Assembly (NCBI GenBank): GCA_024643705.1
Contig: JAHEML010000231.1
Location: 1-6,390, forward strand
DNA length: 6,390 bases
Reading direction: 5' to 3'
DNA from: Caldilineaceae bacterium
Lineage (GTDB): Bacteria > Chloroflexota > Anaerolineae > Caldilineales > Caldilineaceae
Under the pieces are notes generated by a model, which was not told where the DNA came from, did not search any database, and saw nothing but the letters and a program-made list of their open reading frames with translations. Both the position numbers and the translations under genes were made by a program. Shown here piece after piece: positions 1-5,887 of the stretch (position 1 is the first letter of the stretch; every line of letters begins with the position of its first letter).

Positions 1-8
1 AGGAGGCA

Positions 9-1010
9 TCAATCGGTGGGTGTGGGTGTAGGGTTGGCGAGGGGATTCGGGCGCAGGGAGTCAGCAAAGGCGAGAATTTCCTGGGCCAGACGTTGTTTGG
101 AGGGCAGGTCGGTCATGATGGTATCTGTGACCAACGCGGGCAAGATCACAGCGTCGGAGAGAGCGGCATCGGCTTGGTCGATTACAAAACCATCCAGCAC
201 ATCGCCCAAATGATCAACAACCGTCAGCGGGCTGCTCACCTCGCCCAGTTCCCGCATCATCTTGGCCGCGGGGCCTTTGATCGCCTGACCGTTTACAATG
301 GGGCTGACAGCAATTTTAGGCATGGGGGATTGGCGCAACAAGTCACGCAGGCCCGGCACACTGAGAATAGGGTCGATGCTCACATAGGGATTGCTGGGGC
401 AAAAGATGATAGCGTCGGCTTCCTTCAGCGCCTTGTGTACCTCCCGCGAGAGCAGGGCATGATCGGCCCCAACAAACGAGAGATCAACCAGAGATGGTTC
501 GCAGCGACGGCGCACAAAATAGTGCTGAAAGGGCAAATCCCCTTCATCCGTATGCACCAAGGTGCGCACAGGCTCATTGCACATGGGCAGAATGGCCGAA
601 GGAACACCCAACAAACGACGCAGACGATCGGTCACCTCGGTCAGCGAAAGGCCCAAGCCCAACCATTCCGTGCGGCGCAGATGCAGGGCCAGGTCTCTGT
701 CGCCAATGCGGAACCAATCTTCTCCACCGTAGCGTTCGATTTCGCCCAACACGGTCCAAGCCTCGTCCTGTCGCCCCCAACCCATTTCCGGGTTGTTCAG
801 CCCCGCCAAATGGTAAAGAACCGTGTCCAAATCCGGGCAAATGTGTAGCCCCCAATGTTCAAAATCATCACCCGTATTGACAATCACCGTCAGGCAGCCG
901 CGGGGCAACGCAGATTGCAATCCCGCTGCCATCTTTGCGCCGCCCACCCCGCCTGCCAGGGCCACAATTTTTGGTTTGGTCGTTGTGTTCGTTTTGGTTG
1001 TCAGCGCCAT
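9..1010 (-). CDS. cofD: CofD/FbiA: F420-0 (or dehydro-F420-0) synthase, 2-phospho-L-lactate transferase family
   Basis: This 333-aa cytosolic enzyme transfers the phospholactyl-type group (2-phospholactate or phosphoenolpyruvate, depending on lineage) from an activated guanylyl carrier onto Fo, giving F420-0 or dehydro-F420-0. Visible family motifs are a nucleotide-binding glycine loop LAGGVGGAK (residues 18-26), VNTGDDFEHWG (44-54) followed by CPDLDT, an RIGDRDLALHLRRTEWL stretch (101-117), CNEPVRT (144-150), CPSNPYVSIDPIL (204-216) and SPIVNGQAIKGPAAKMM (236-252). The length suits the family; the Pro/Thr-rich C-terminal tail looks disordered. The start is the ATG at 1010. It follows a GGGGGA Shine-Dalgarno-like site at 9 nt and makes a 10-bp overlap with the upstream reductase gene, which implies translational coupling. 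The same frame stays open to 1238, but those 76 extra residues lack family similarity and lie over the reductase gene. Substrate choice (2-phospholactate or PEP) cannot be read from sequence; the reductase neighbour favours PEP. Confidence 0.95.
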   Translation of the reverse strand: MALTTKTNTTTKPKIVALAGGVGGAKMAAGLQSALPRGCLTVIVNTGDDFEHWGLHICPDLDTVLYHLAGLNNPEMGWGRQDEAWTVLGEIERYGGEDWFRIGDRDLALHLRRTEWLGLGLSLTEVTDRLRRLLGVPSAILPMCNEPVRTLVHTDEGDLPFQHYFVRRRCEPSLVDLSFVGADHALLSREVHKALKEADAIIFCPSNPYVSIDPILSVPGLRDLLRQSPMPKIAVSPIVNGQAIKGPAAKMMRELGEVSSPLTVVDHLGDVLDGFVIDQADAALSDAVILPALVTDTIMTDLPSKQRLAQEILAFADSLRPNPLANPTPTPTD

Positions 1011-1651
1011 AGCACCCGTTCCCCCAATGAGAGTCTCTCTTTTTCTTTTTCTTCCGCAGGGTAGCCCAGGGTGATCAATGCCTGGGGATACCACGTGTCT
1101 GGCAAACCGAGCACGCCGGCTACCGTCTCTGGCACAAAAAGCGGGGCACACATCCAACAGGCCCCCAGCCCGTAGTGATGCGCCGCCAACAGGAGATTCT
1201 GGCAGGCCAGGGCCGTACTCTGCACAGCCATCAACCACTCGGCTTCGGCCCGCTGGGGGTCTGGGTAAACATCCATCTCTTCCAGCGAAACCGCGGCCAC
1301 CACCAACGCGGCCGCGCCCGTCAGGCGGGCATGGCTGATCGCCACCCGGCGCTCGATCAGCTTCGGTTCAACCCCATCCTGGGCCAAATCTTCTTGCCAC
1401 CGTTCGCCCATTGCCTGGCTCAGGGCCAACTTTTGGGCCTGACTGTGGACAACGCAGAAGCGCCAGGGCTGCCTGTTGTGGGCCGAAGGAGCCCAAGTGG
1501 CCGCGGTCAAAATGCGCTCGATCAGGGGGCGGGCAATGGGCCTGGCCTCATAGCGTCGAATCGACCGTCTGCCCCGCACCAGGCGCCAAAAATAGTCATC
1601 GTTCTCTGCTTCGTTCTCTGCTTCATCCTCTGCTTCGTCAAAGTCAGTCAT
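1001..1651 (-). CDS. Stand-alone nitroreductase-family flavoprotein, probable dehydro-F420 reductase (FbiB C-terminal-domain-like)
   Basis: This is a 216-aa FMN-dependent nitroreductase-superfamily protein. Motifs typical of the fold are RGRRSIRRY (26-34, FMN phosphate binding), ATWAPSAHNRQPWRF (51-65), HHYGLGACWM (158-167) and LITLGYP (192-198). This arrangement resembles the C-terminal half of actinobacterial FbiB, which reduces the dehydro-lactyl group of dehydro-F420. Stand-alone enzymes with that role have been described in Thermomicrobia (Chloroflexota). The 10-bp overlap with cofD supports that role here. The FbiB N-terminal ligase domain is absent. Residues 5-19 are an acidic tract made by a 12-bp tandem repeat, probably a disordered tail. 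The start at 1651 is forced: an in-frame TGA lies two codons upstream, and the next Met is residue 81. No good Shine-Dalgarno site lies close to it. The family match is strong; the exact substrate is inferred, and another nitroreductase activity is possible. Confidence 0.9.
   Translation of the reverse strand: MTDFDEAEDEAENEAENDDYFWRLVRGRRSIRRYEARPIARPLIERILTAATWAPSAHNRQPWRFCVVHSQAQKLALSQAMGERWQEDLAQDGVEPKLIERRVAISHARLTGAAALVVAAVSLEEMDVYPDPQRAEAEWLMAVQSTALACQNLLLAAHHYGLGACWMCAPLFVPETVAGVLGLPDTWYPQALITLGYPAEEKEKERLSLGERVLWR
1020..1025 (-). promoter_or_regulatory. Ribosome binding site supporting the cofD start
   Basis: The minus strand reads GGGGGA nine nucleotides before the ATG at 1010, inside the 3' end of the reductase gene. 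It is an imperfect Shine-Dalgarno match. It supports choosing the ATG at 1010 over the upstream in-frame start at 1238. Confidence 0.5.
1601..1636. repeat. 12-bp tandem repeat, 3 copies, in the reductase N-terminus
   Basis: The plus strand reads GTTCTCTGCTTC twice and then ATCCTCTGCTTC in direct succession. On the coding strand it yields EAED, EAEN, EAEN at residues 6-17, an acidic extension before the conserved nitroreductase fold begins at about residue 20. The unit preserves the frame. Confidence 0.88.
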
Positions 1652-1666
1652 GTTCAGTCATGTTCA
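1644..1666. repeat. 10-bp tandem repeat duplicating the reductase start codon
   Basis: TCAGTCATGT occurs twice in tandem on the plus strand (1644-1653 and 1654-1663), followed by TCA. Each copy supplies an ATG on the minus strand, at 1651 and 1661. Because 10 is not a multiple of three, the second ATG is out of frame with the reductase and belongs to the short upstream ORF. Confidence 0.85.
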
Positions 1667-1685
1667 CAGGCCAATGCCCTCTCAT
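1644..1685 (-). other. 13-codon upstream ORF overlapping the reductase start
   Basis: In the 53-bp gap before the reductase gene, an ATG at 1685 opens a short frame reading MRGHWPVNMTEHD and stopping at a TGA (1646-1644). That stop lies just inside the reductase coding region, 8 bp past its start. A second in-frame ATG sits at 1661. Terminating ribosomes would be placed at the reductase ATG, which has no good Shine-Dalgarno site of its own. No Shine-Dalgarno site is visible for the short ORF either, so its translation is speculative. Confidence 0.25.
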
Positions 1686-1703
1686 TCTGCGGTCAGATGG
1701 GCC

Positions 1704-1712
1704 ATTATACCA
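1704..1712 (-). promoter_or_regulatory. Extended -10 promoter element for the reductase-cofD pair
   Basis: The minus strand reads TGG TATAAT, a perfect extended -10 (TGn plus consensus hexamer). It is formed by the last codons of the glycan-ligase gene (GTG GTA TAA) and the next base. The -35 region at 17-nt spacing (TGCAGG) is poor, which extended -10 promoters tolerate. The predicted start near 1697-1698 gives a leader of about 46 nt before the reductase ATG at 1651. It would let the F420 genes be expressed independently of the CHAT and glycan genes. Confidence 0.5.
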
Positions 1713-4362
1713 CGGCACGGGGCGAGCCTGCACTCAACAGTCCAATCGCCAGCCAATTCCAAGCGGCCAGTTCGGGCAACATGCCAAAGGTATCCACCTG
1801 GCCGTGGGCCAGTCCGGCCACCAGCCCAGCCAGCAGTCCCACCTCCACGCCGCTCAACCTCTTTGCCGGGTTTGCCACATACGCTGCCAACCAATAGACA
1901 AAGGCCAGCAGCCAGACCAAGCCGGGTACGCCCCAGCCTGTCGCCATCTCCAACCAGATGGTGTGGGGATGGAGCAGATTTGGCTCGCTGGCCGCGGCAT
2001 CGACCATAAACGCCGGATAGTGCCAAAAGAAGCCACCTGGCCCAGTGCCCAGCCAGGGAAAAGCGCGCCACATGGCCACCGCGCCCTGCCAAATGTAGAT
2101 GCGTTGGATCACGGTTCCACCGTTGAGCAGCCGATCGCCGAGGAGTACGGTTGCCCCAACCAACACCACCACGCCCGCGGCCAGCACAATCCGCCACCGT
2201 TGCTTCAGCCAACGGCGCGCGGTCGGCTGCTGCGCCAGCAAAATGGCCCCACCCGCAGGAACCCCCAACAAGATCGCGCCCCGGCTGCCCGTCAACCACA
2301 GAGCACAGACGATCACACTTGCCCCTGCCCCAATTGCCAATCGCCACACCCAGGGCAGAGCAGCGCGCAAGCGGCTTTGGTTGCCACCCTGGCCCACAAG
2401 AGCCACCCCAAGCCACACAAAAAGAGTCCGTTCCAGCAAGAGCGCAGTCTGGTTGGGCGAGAAAGTCAACCCAATCAGACGATGAACCCCATCCACCCAA
2501 GTGCTCTCGCCGTTCCACCAAAGAAACAGCCCAACCAGCCCCGCCAGCAGACCGCCACCCATCAGCCCGGATCCAGCCCTGGCTACCAACAGGGGACTGT
2601 TGGCCGCGCTCCGTCCCAGCGCATAGAAGAGCAGCGGCCCAATCACCAGCCCCCCCAAACCAGCGGGTGTGCCAACCCAATGCCACCCCATCCCCGCCGA
2701 ACCGAGGCTTGCTGCCAGCCAGCCCACAGCCAGCCAATCGGCAAAACCCAACCCATGCCAATGGGGGGGCATTTTCCTTCGCCACCCCCGCACCAGCCCT
2801 GGCAAGCCACACACAAGCAAGGCATAGGCCGGGGGCACAGTCAGCACTGCCCCCACCAGATGCAACTCTTTGTGTTGATAGTGAAAAGGCAACAGCAGCC
2901 CAACCAACACCAGCACCAATCCTGGCTCGGCAGCCAGGAATAGGGCAGCAATCAGCCAGCATAGACCAATCAATGGGGGCCACGTAGCAAAATAGTAGAC
3001 GGTTGCCAACCCAAGCCAACATGCCAGCCTGACCGCCAAAGGCAACCCGGCAAAGCCCCCGGGCCAACGATTCACCTGGGCCACCTGTGCAGCAGACCAC
3101 CCTCGCCAAAGAACCCCTGCCAGAGCCGCGCTGTAGAGGATCAGCCACGCCAGAGTGGTTCCATCGCCACTCCTCTCGGCTACCTCGGTGGAGCGATTGA
3201 CCTGGGCAAATGTATCCCACAGGGGCAGGGGAGCGCCGTCTGCCGTGTACAGGGCAAAACCCCACTGGGGATCATCCGCTGGGCGATCAGGTCGATCCAC
3301 TGCCCAGCCCAGCCCGGCCAACCAGTGCCACCCGCGTGCCAGTTCGTTAGCCTGTTGCACATAGCGCGCCTGCACATCCGGAATCACCGTCTGCCATATC
3401 TGATTGGTTGATCGGTTCCAGCCGTAGCGCACAGCCCAGATCGGCGTATCGCCGTCGCCGGCTGCGATCATTTCCTGGCGCAGCAGACCAAGCCGTTGAA
3501 AGTTGAGCAGATCGGCCCGGCTGCGGCTGTCGGTGGGGGAGAGGCCAAAGCCGAAAGGTTGCGCGGCCACCCCATCGAAATAGGCGTCGGCGCCGGCAGC
3601 ATAGAGCCGGCGCAGATAGGTTGGCTCGTCGATGGCCGTATGTCCCCGATCCCTGGTGGGGGCAAGCGCGGCCAGCAGAATCACAGCATCCCCATCGGCG
3701 GCGCGCAGGCCAGGCACGCTCGCGGCCAAAAGCCGGGCATAGGCCACCGGCTCGATCAGACGATTGCCCCAATGGGGCGCGATATTGGGTTCATCCCATA
3801 TTTGGTAAAAGCGGACGGTCTCGCCATAGCGTTGGGCAAAATTTGCGGCAAAACGGGCAAAATCGGCGTTGTTGGCGGGCGGGGCAAAGGGATTGTCTGT
3901 GGGGGCACGGTCTTGGGGGGCACGCGCCCATGCAGGGCTGCCATCCAGCACAACCACCAGTTGCAGCCTGGCGGCGGCCACGTCAGCCACAATCTCGTCC
4001 ATTTCATCCCAGGCGTATTGGCCGGGGGTGGGTTCGAGTAGCCCCCAATCGGCGCGCTGGCGTACCCAGCCAAAGCCTGCTGCCCGCAGATTGTCCAAGG
4101 CGGCCCGGCGCTGATCAGCATCGGCGTATGGCTGCAAAGAAACGTTGATCCCGGCCAGAGAAGCGGGGTACGTTGGGTTGGTCGCGTGGGACTGGGGCTG
4201 GAACTGATGGGGTTGAAACTGAAGAGGGGCGGATTCGATCAGGTGACGAGCAGCAAGGCCAATTTGCAGCAGAAGGTAGCAGAAAACCACAAAAAGAAAG
4301 GCGAGACGGAGTGCGGCAAGCAGGACGCGCCCAAAGCCATGGTTACGGGGCAGAGCGTTCAC
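1705..4362 (-). CDS. Membrane fusion protein: GH-A-like glycosidase barrel plus O-antigen ligase/polymerase (Wzy/WaaL-like) domain
   Basis: The 885-aa protein has three parts. Residues about 13-37 form one hydrophobic signal-anchor segment. Residues about 70-395 look like a clan GH-A (GH39/GH5-type) beta/alpha barrel: GINVS at 71, WGLLEPTPGQYAWDEMD at 106-122, SPAWA at 142 and IWDEPN at 188-193, where Glu191 is the acid/base candidate. Strand 7, IWAVRYGW at 308-315, lacks the expected nucleophile Glu. Residues about 402-880 hold 12-14 hydrophobic segments with O-antigen ligase marks: SPNQTALLL (635-643), LTGSRGAILLG (690-700), WLGTGPGGF (770-778), and HPHTIWLEMATGWGVPG (798-814) after the large extracytoplasmic loop. 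The likely role is polymerising or ligating lipid-linked glycans at the outer membrane face, with the barrel outside as a glycan-binding or processing module. Translation starts at a GTG; no clear Shine-Dalgarno site precedes it, so re-initiation after the CHAT gene stop (6 nt away) is likely. The acceptor and glycan are unknown. Confidence 0.87.
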   Translation of the reverse strand: MNALPRNHGFGRVLLAALRLAFLFVVFCYLLLQIGLAARHLIESAPLQFQPHQFQPQSHATNPTYPASLAGINVSLQPYADADQRRAALDNLRAAGFGWVRQRADWGLLEPTPGQYAWDEMDEIVADVAAARLQLVVVLDGSPAWARAPQDRAPTDNPFAPPANNADFARFAANFAQRYGETVRFYQIWDEPNIAPHWGNRLIEPVAYARLLAASVPGLRAADGDAVILLAALAPTRDRGHTAIDEPTYLRRLYAAGADAYFDGVAAQPFGFGLSPTDSRSRADLLNFQRLGLLRQEMIAAGDGDTPIWAVRYGWNRSTNQIWQTVIPDVQARYVQQANELARGWHWLAGLGWAVDRPDRPADDPQWGFALYTADGAPLPLWDTFAQVNRSTEVAERSGDGTTLAWLILYSAALAGVLWRGWSAAQVAQVNRWPGGFAGLPLAVRLACWLGLATVYYFATWPPLIGLCWLIAALFLAAEPGLVLVLVGLLLPFHYQHKELHLVGAVLTVPPAYALLVCGLPGLVRGWRRKMPPHWHGLGFADWLAVGWLAASLGSAGMGWHWVGTPAGLGGLVIGPLLFYALGRSAANSPLLVARAGSGLMGGGLLAGLVGLFLWWNGESTWVDGVHRLIGLTFSPNQTALLLERTLFVWLGVALVGQGGNQSRLRAALPWVWRLAIGAGASVIVCALWLTGSRGAILLGVPAGGAILLAQQPTARRWLKQRWRIVLAAGVVVLVGATVLLGDRLLNGGTVIQRIYIWQGAVAMWRAFPWLGTGPGGFFWHYPAFMVDAAASEPNLLHPHTIWLEMATGWGVPGLVWLLAFVYWLAAYVANPAKRLSGVEVGLLAGLVAGLAHGQVDTFGMLPELAAWNWLAIGLLSAGSPRAVV

Positions 4363-4368
4363 AGACGG

Positions 4369-5847
4369 CTAAACGGACTGGTTCAGTCGCGCGAGCATAT
4401 TGTCGATAGATTGGCGCTGGACATCGAAGGTTGCGAGGCGTTCGGTCAAGCGTTGAATGTCAACCGGCTGCATTCTCAACGTCTGCTGTAATTGCTGCAA
4501 AGCCGCTTTGACCCCCGCTTTGCGATCCGCATAGTCGAAACGTAACTCCAAAAAGGGTTCGACGTTTTCGGGTAATTGCTCGAACCACGCTTGCCTTTCG
4601 TCGATTTCCAGGGCCAAAGAGGATAAAGTCTCCTCCGTCAACGGCGTTGGGAATGGCGTCTCTAGTAGCGCAGCCAACGGGCTGGACAATGAATACGAAC
4701 CAGCGAGGGTATCTGGGTCCTCCATCTGCAAGATCATCCCATCCGGAGCATTGAGCCAAAGCAGAGGGGTGGCAAAGTCGATACGATCCGGATCGTTGAT
4801 GTAGAGACCACTGCGGGCGATGGATGTCGCCACGTCGATCGCGCCCGGCTGGGGGCCACTGACCAGGGCATCGTACAGAAACCCGGCAAACTCGGCGGCC
4901 ACACGATCCAGCACCTGGAACTGCATGGCGATCACCGCAGGGATTCCGGTTTGCAGCAATCGCTGTGCCAGGCTGGCAAAGGGCATGGTATTGTCCGGCT
5001 GCCCCACCAGACAGGCGTTGAGAAAGACAAGCTTGATCGAATCGACCAGTGCCAGCATGGCCGCTATCTGGCTGCTTTTGACAAGGGTTAATCCGTTCTC
5101 TCCCCACAGGTACAGCCCATCGGCCTCGCCGTGGCTGATAATATGCAGGATGTCCGGGTGGTGTTGTTCTAAAGCACGCCGCAACATCTGGATATCGACC
5201 TGCCCTTGTAGCACTTCGATCTGCATGTGGCTGGATGGCACAGCAGAGAGAGCGGCCTGAATCCGCGCGATCTCGGAAGTACTGTCGATGGAATTGGCTC
5301 TTTCACCCCCATCGACCCCACTGTCGATCTCCCTGTCGATCTCCCTGTCGATCTCCCTGTCGTCTACTGCGACAATCAGCAACTTGGCGGGCAATTCTGT
5401 GTGGATTGAGCGGGCACGCCCAACAAATTCTACACTGGTGGCGATACGCACCAGAGAGAATGCCCGATCGGCTGCCAACAGGCGGCGACGGCTGGCATCG
5501 GTCAAGGTTTCCCACGGGAGAGCAGCCACCGCGGGCGGCTGTATGTTCAGTCGCACCCGCAAGCGCTGACCAGCCTCCAACTGTGCCACAGCTTCGATCC
5601 AAAGACGACGCAATTTGCCATGAAACAGCTCGGAAAAGAGTAAGCCGCCGGTGTCCAGAATACCATCCTCGCCGACAGATGACTGGGTGGCAGCCAATAC
5701 GCCAATGGTCTGTGCCCAGTCAGGCTGCAATGCGTCATGGTAGAAGAACCCATCCGCGGTCAGCCCCTGATAGTCGGCCACGACGGTGTAGGGGGTCTCG
5801 GTGCCGAGAATGGTGATATCAAAGTTTTGGGTGTGAGAAGATGACAT
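4369..5847 (-). CDS. CHAT-domain (caspase-like, clan CD) protein
   Basis: This is a 492-aa soluble protein with no signal peptide. Residues about 20-150 match the region that precedes CHAT protease cores, including LLFSELFHGKLRRLW (69-83) and LPWETL (110-115). The core runs from LLIVAVDD (156-163) through HIISHGEADGLYLWG (235-249) to LVFLNACLVG (273-282), giving a plausible catalytic dyad of His239 and Cys279. IPAVIAMQFQV (302-312) and a DVATSIARSGLY stretch (338-349) complete the fold. Residues about 401-492 are predicted helical and charged, possibly a coiled-coil partner-binding tail; no TPR repeats are visible. A DREI repeat lengthens the loop after the first core strand. CHAT proteins act as proteases in signalling, defence or developmental control, but target and trigger are unknown here. 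The ATG at 5847 has no Shine-Dalgarno site and faces a 40-bp divergent gap. The protein leads the minus-strand block and shares its reading frame with the next gene. Confidence 0.9.
   Translation of the reverse strand: MSSSHTQNFDITILGTETPYTVVADYQGLTADGFFYHDALQPDWAQTIGVLAATQSSVGEDGILDTGGLLFSELFHGKLRRLWIEAVAQLEAGQRLRVRLNIQPPAVAALPWETLTDASRRRLLAADRAFSLVRIATSVEFVGRARSIHTELPAKLLIVAVDDREIDREIDREIDSGVDGGERANSIDSTSEIARIQAALSAVPSSHMQIEVLQGQVDIQMLRRALEQHHPDILHIISHGEADGLYLWGENGLTLVKSSQIAAMLALVDSIKLVFLNACLVGQPDNTMPFASLAQRLLQTGIPAVIAMQFQVLDRVAAEFAGFLYDALVSGPQPGAIDVATSIARSGLYINDPDRIDFATPLLWLNAPDGMILQMEDPDTLAGSYSLSSPLAALLETPFPTPLTEETLSSLALEIDERQAWFEQLPENVEPFLELRFDYADRKAGVKAALQQLQQTLRMQPVDIQRLTERLATFDVQRQSIDNMLARLNQSV
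5321..5362. repeat. 12-bp tandem repeat, about 3.5 copies, inside the CHAT gene
   Basis: The plus strand carries CTGTCGATCTCC three times in perfect tandem (5321-5356), then a half copy CTGTCG. On the coding strand this gives the DREI repeat at residues about 163-175. It lies in the loop between the first core strand (LLIVAVDD) and the next helix (SEIARIQAAL) of the CHAT domain. The unit is a multiple of three, so copy-number change would keep the frame. Confidence 0.9.
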
Positions 5848-5850
5848 AGT

Positions 5851-5880
5851 TTGACAGATTTTTAACCCTAGGCGTACAAT
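5851..5880 (+). promoter_or_regulatory. Sigma70-type promoter for the rightward membrane-protein gene
   Basis: A perfect -35 box TTGACA (5851-5856) is followed by an 18-nt spacer and a -10 box TACAAT (5875-5880, five of six consensus bases). Transcription should begin around 5886-5888, at or within two bases of the ATG at 5888, so the transcript would be leaderless. The -35 box lies only four bases from the start codon of the divergent CHAT gene, so polymerase bound here would cover that start. Confidence 0.72.
5858..5865 (-). promoter_or_regulatory. Possible -10 region for the CHAT gene
   Basis: On the minus strand TTAAAAAT ends 10 nt before the CHAT ATG at 5847 and holds weak -10 hexamers (four of six matches). 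No good -35 lies 16-18 nt further upstream; TTGCAT is present, but about 22 nt away. If used, it would give a leader of only about 4-5 nt. It lies inside the spacer of the opposite promoter, so the two could not be occupied together. Confidence 0.25.
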
Positions 5881-5887
5881 CGACTAT

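Noticed and set aside
1..6. AGGAGG on the plus strand resembling a perfect Shine-Dalgarno site
   Set aside because: No convincing rightward gene follows. The next plus-strand frames are short shadows of cofD, so the match is probably coincidental.
93..848. A 251-codon plus-strand open frame across cofD
   Set aside because: It is antisense to a confidently identified CofD with all family motifs. The translated product shows no recognisable domain.
1011..1238. A 76-codon upstream extension of the cofD frame
   Set aside because: It lies over the reductase coding sequence in another phase, lacks CofD similarity and is rich in Arg/Gly. The ATG at 1010 has a Shine-Dalgarno-like site and the usual family length.
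1411..2943. A 510-codon open frame on the plus strand
   Set aside because: It is antisense to the reductase and the glycan ligase. Its composition is dominated by Pro, Gln, His and Ser, as expected from the reverse complement of membrane-protein codons, and no domain is recognisable.
1682..3265. A 527-codon open frame on the minus strand inside the 885-aa gene
   Set aside because: It is an out-of-phase shadow in GC-rich DNA, with Gly/Trp/Arg-heavy low-complexity composition. The overlapping frame has clear membrane segments and O-antigen ligase motifs.
5321..5362. The short direct repeats considered as a CRISPR-like array
   Set aside because: The units are only 12 bp, strictly tandem with no spacers, and lie in frame within the CHAT gene.
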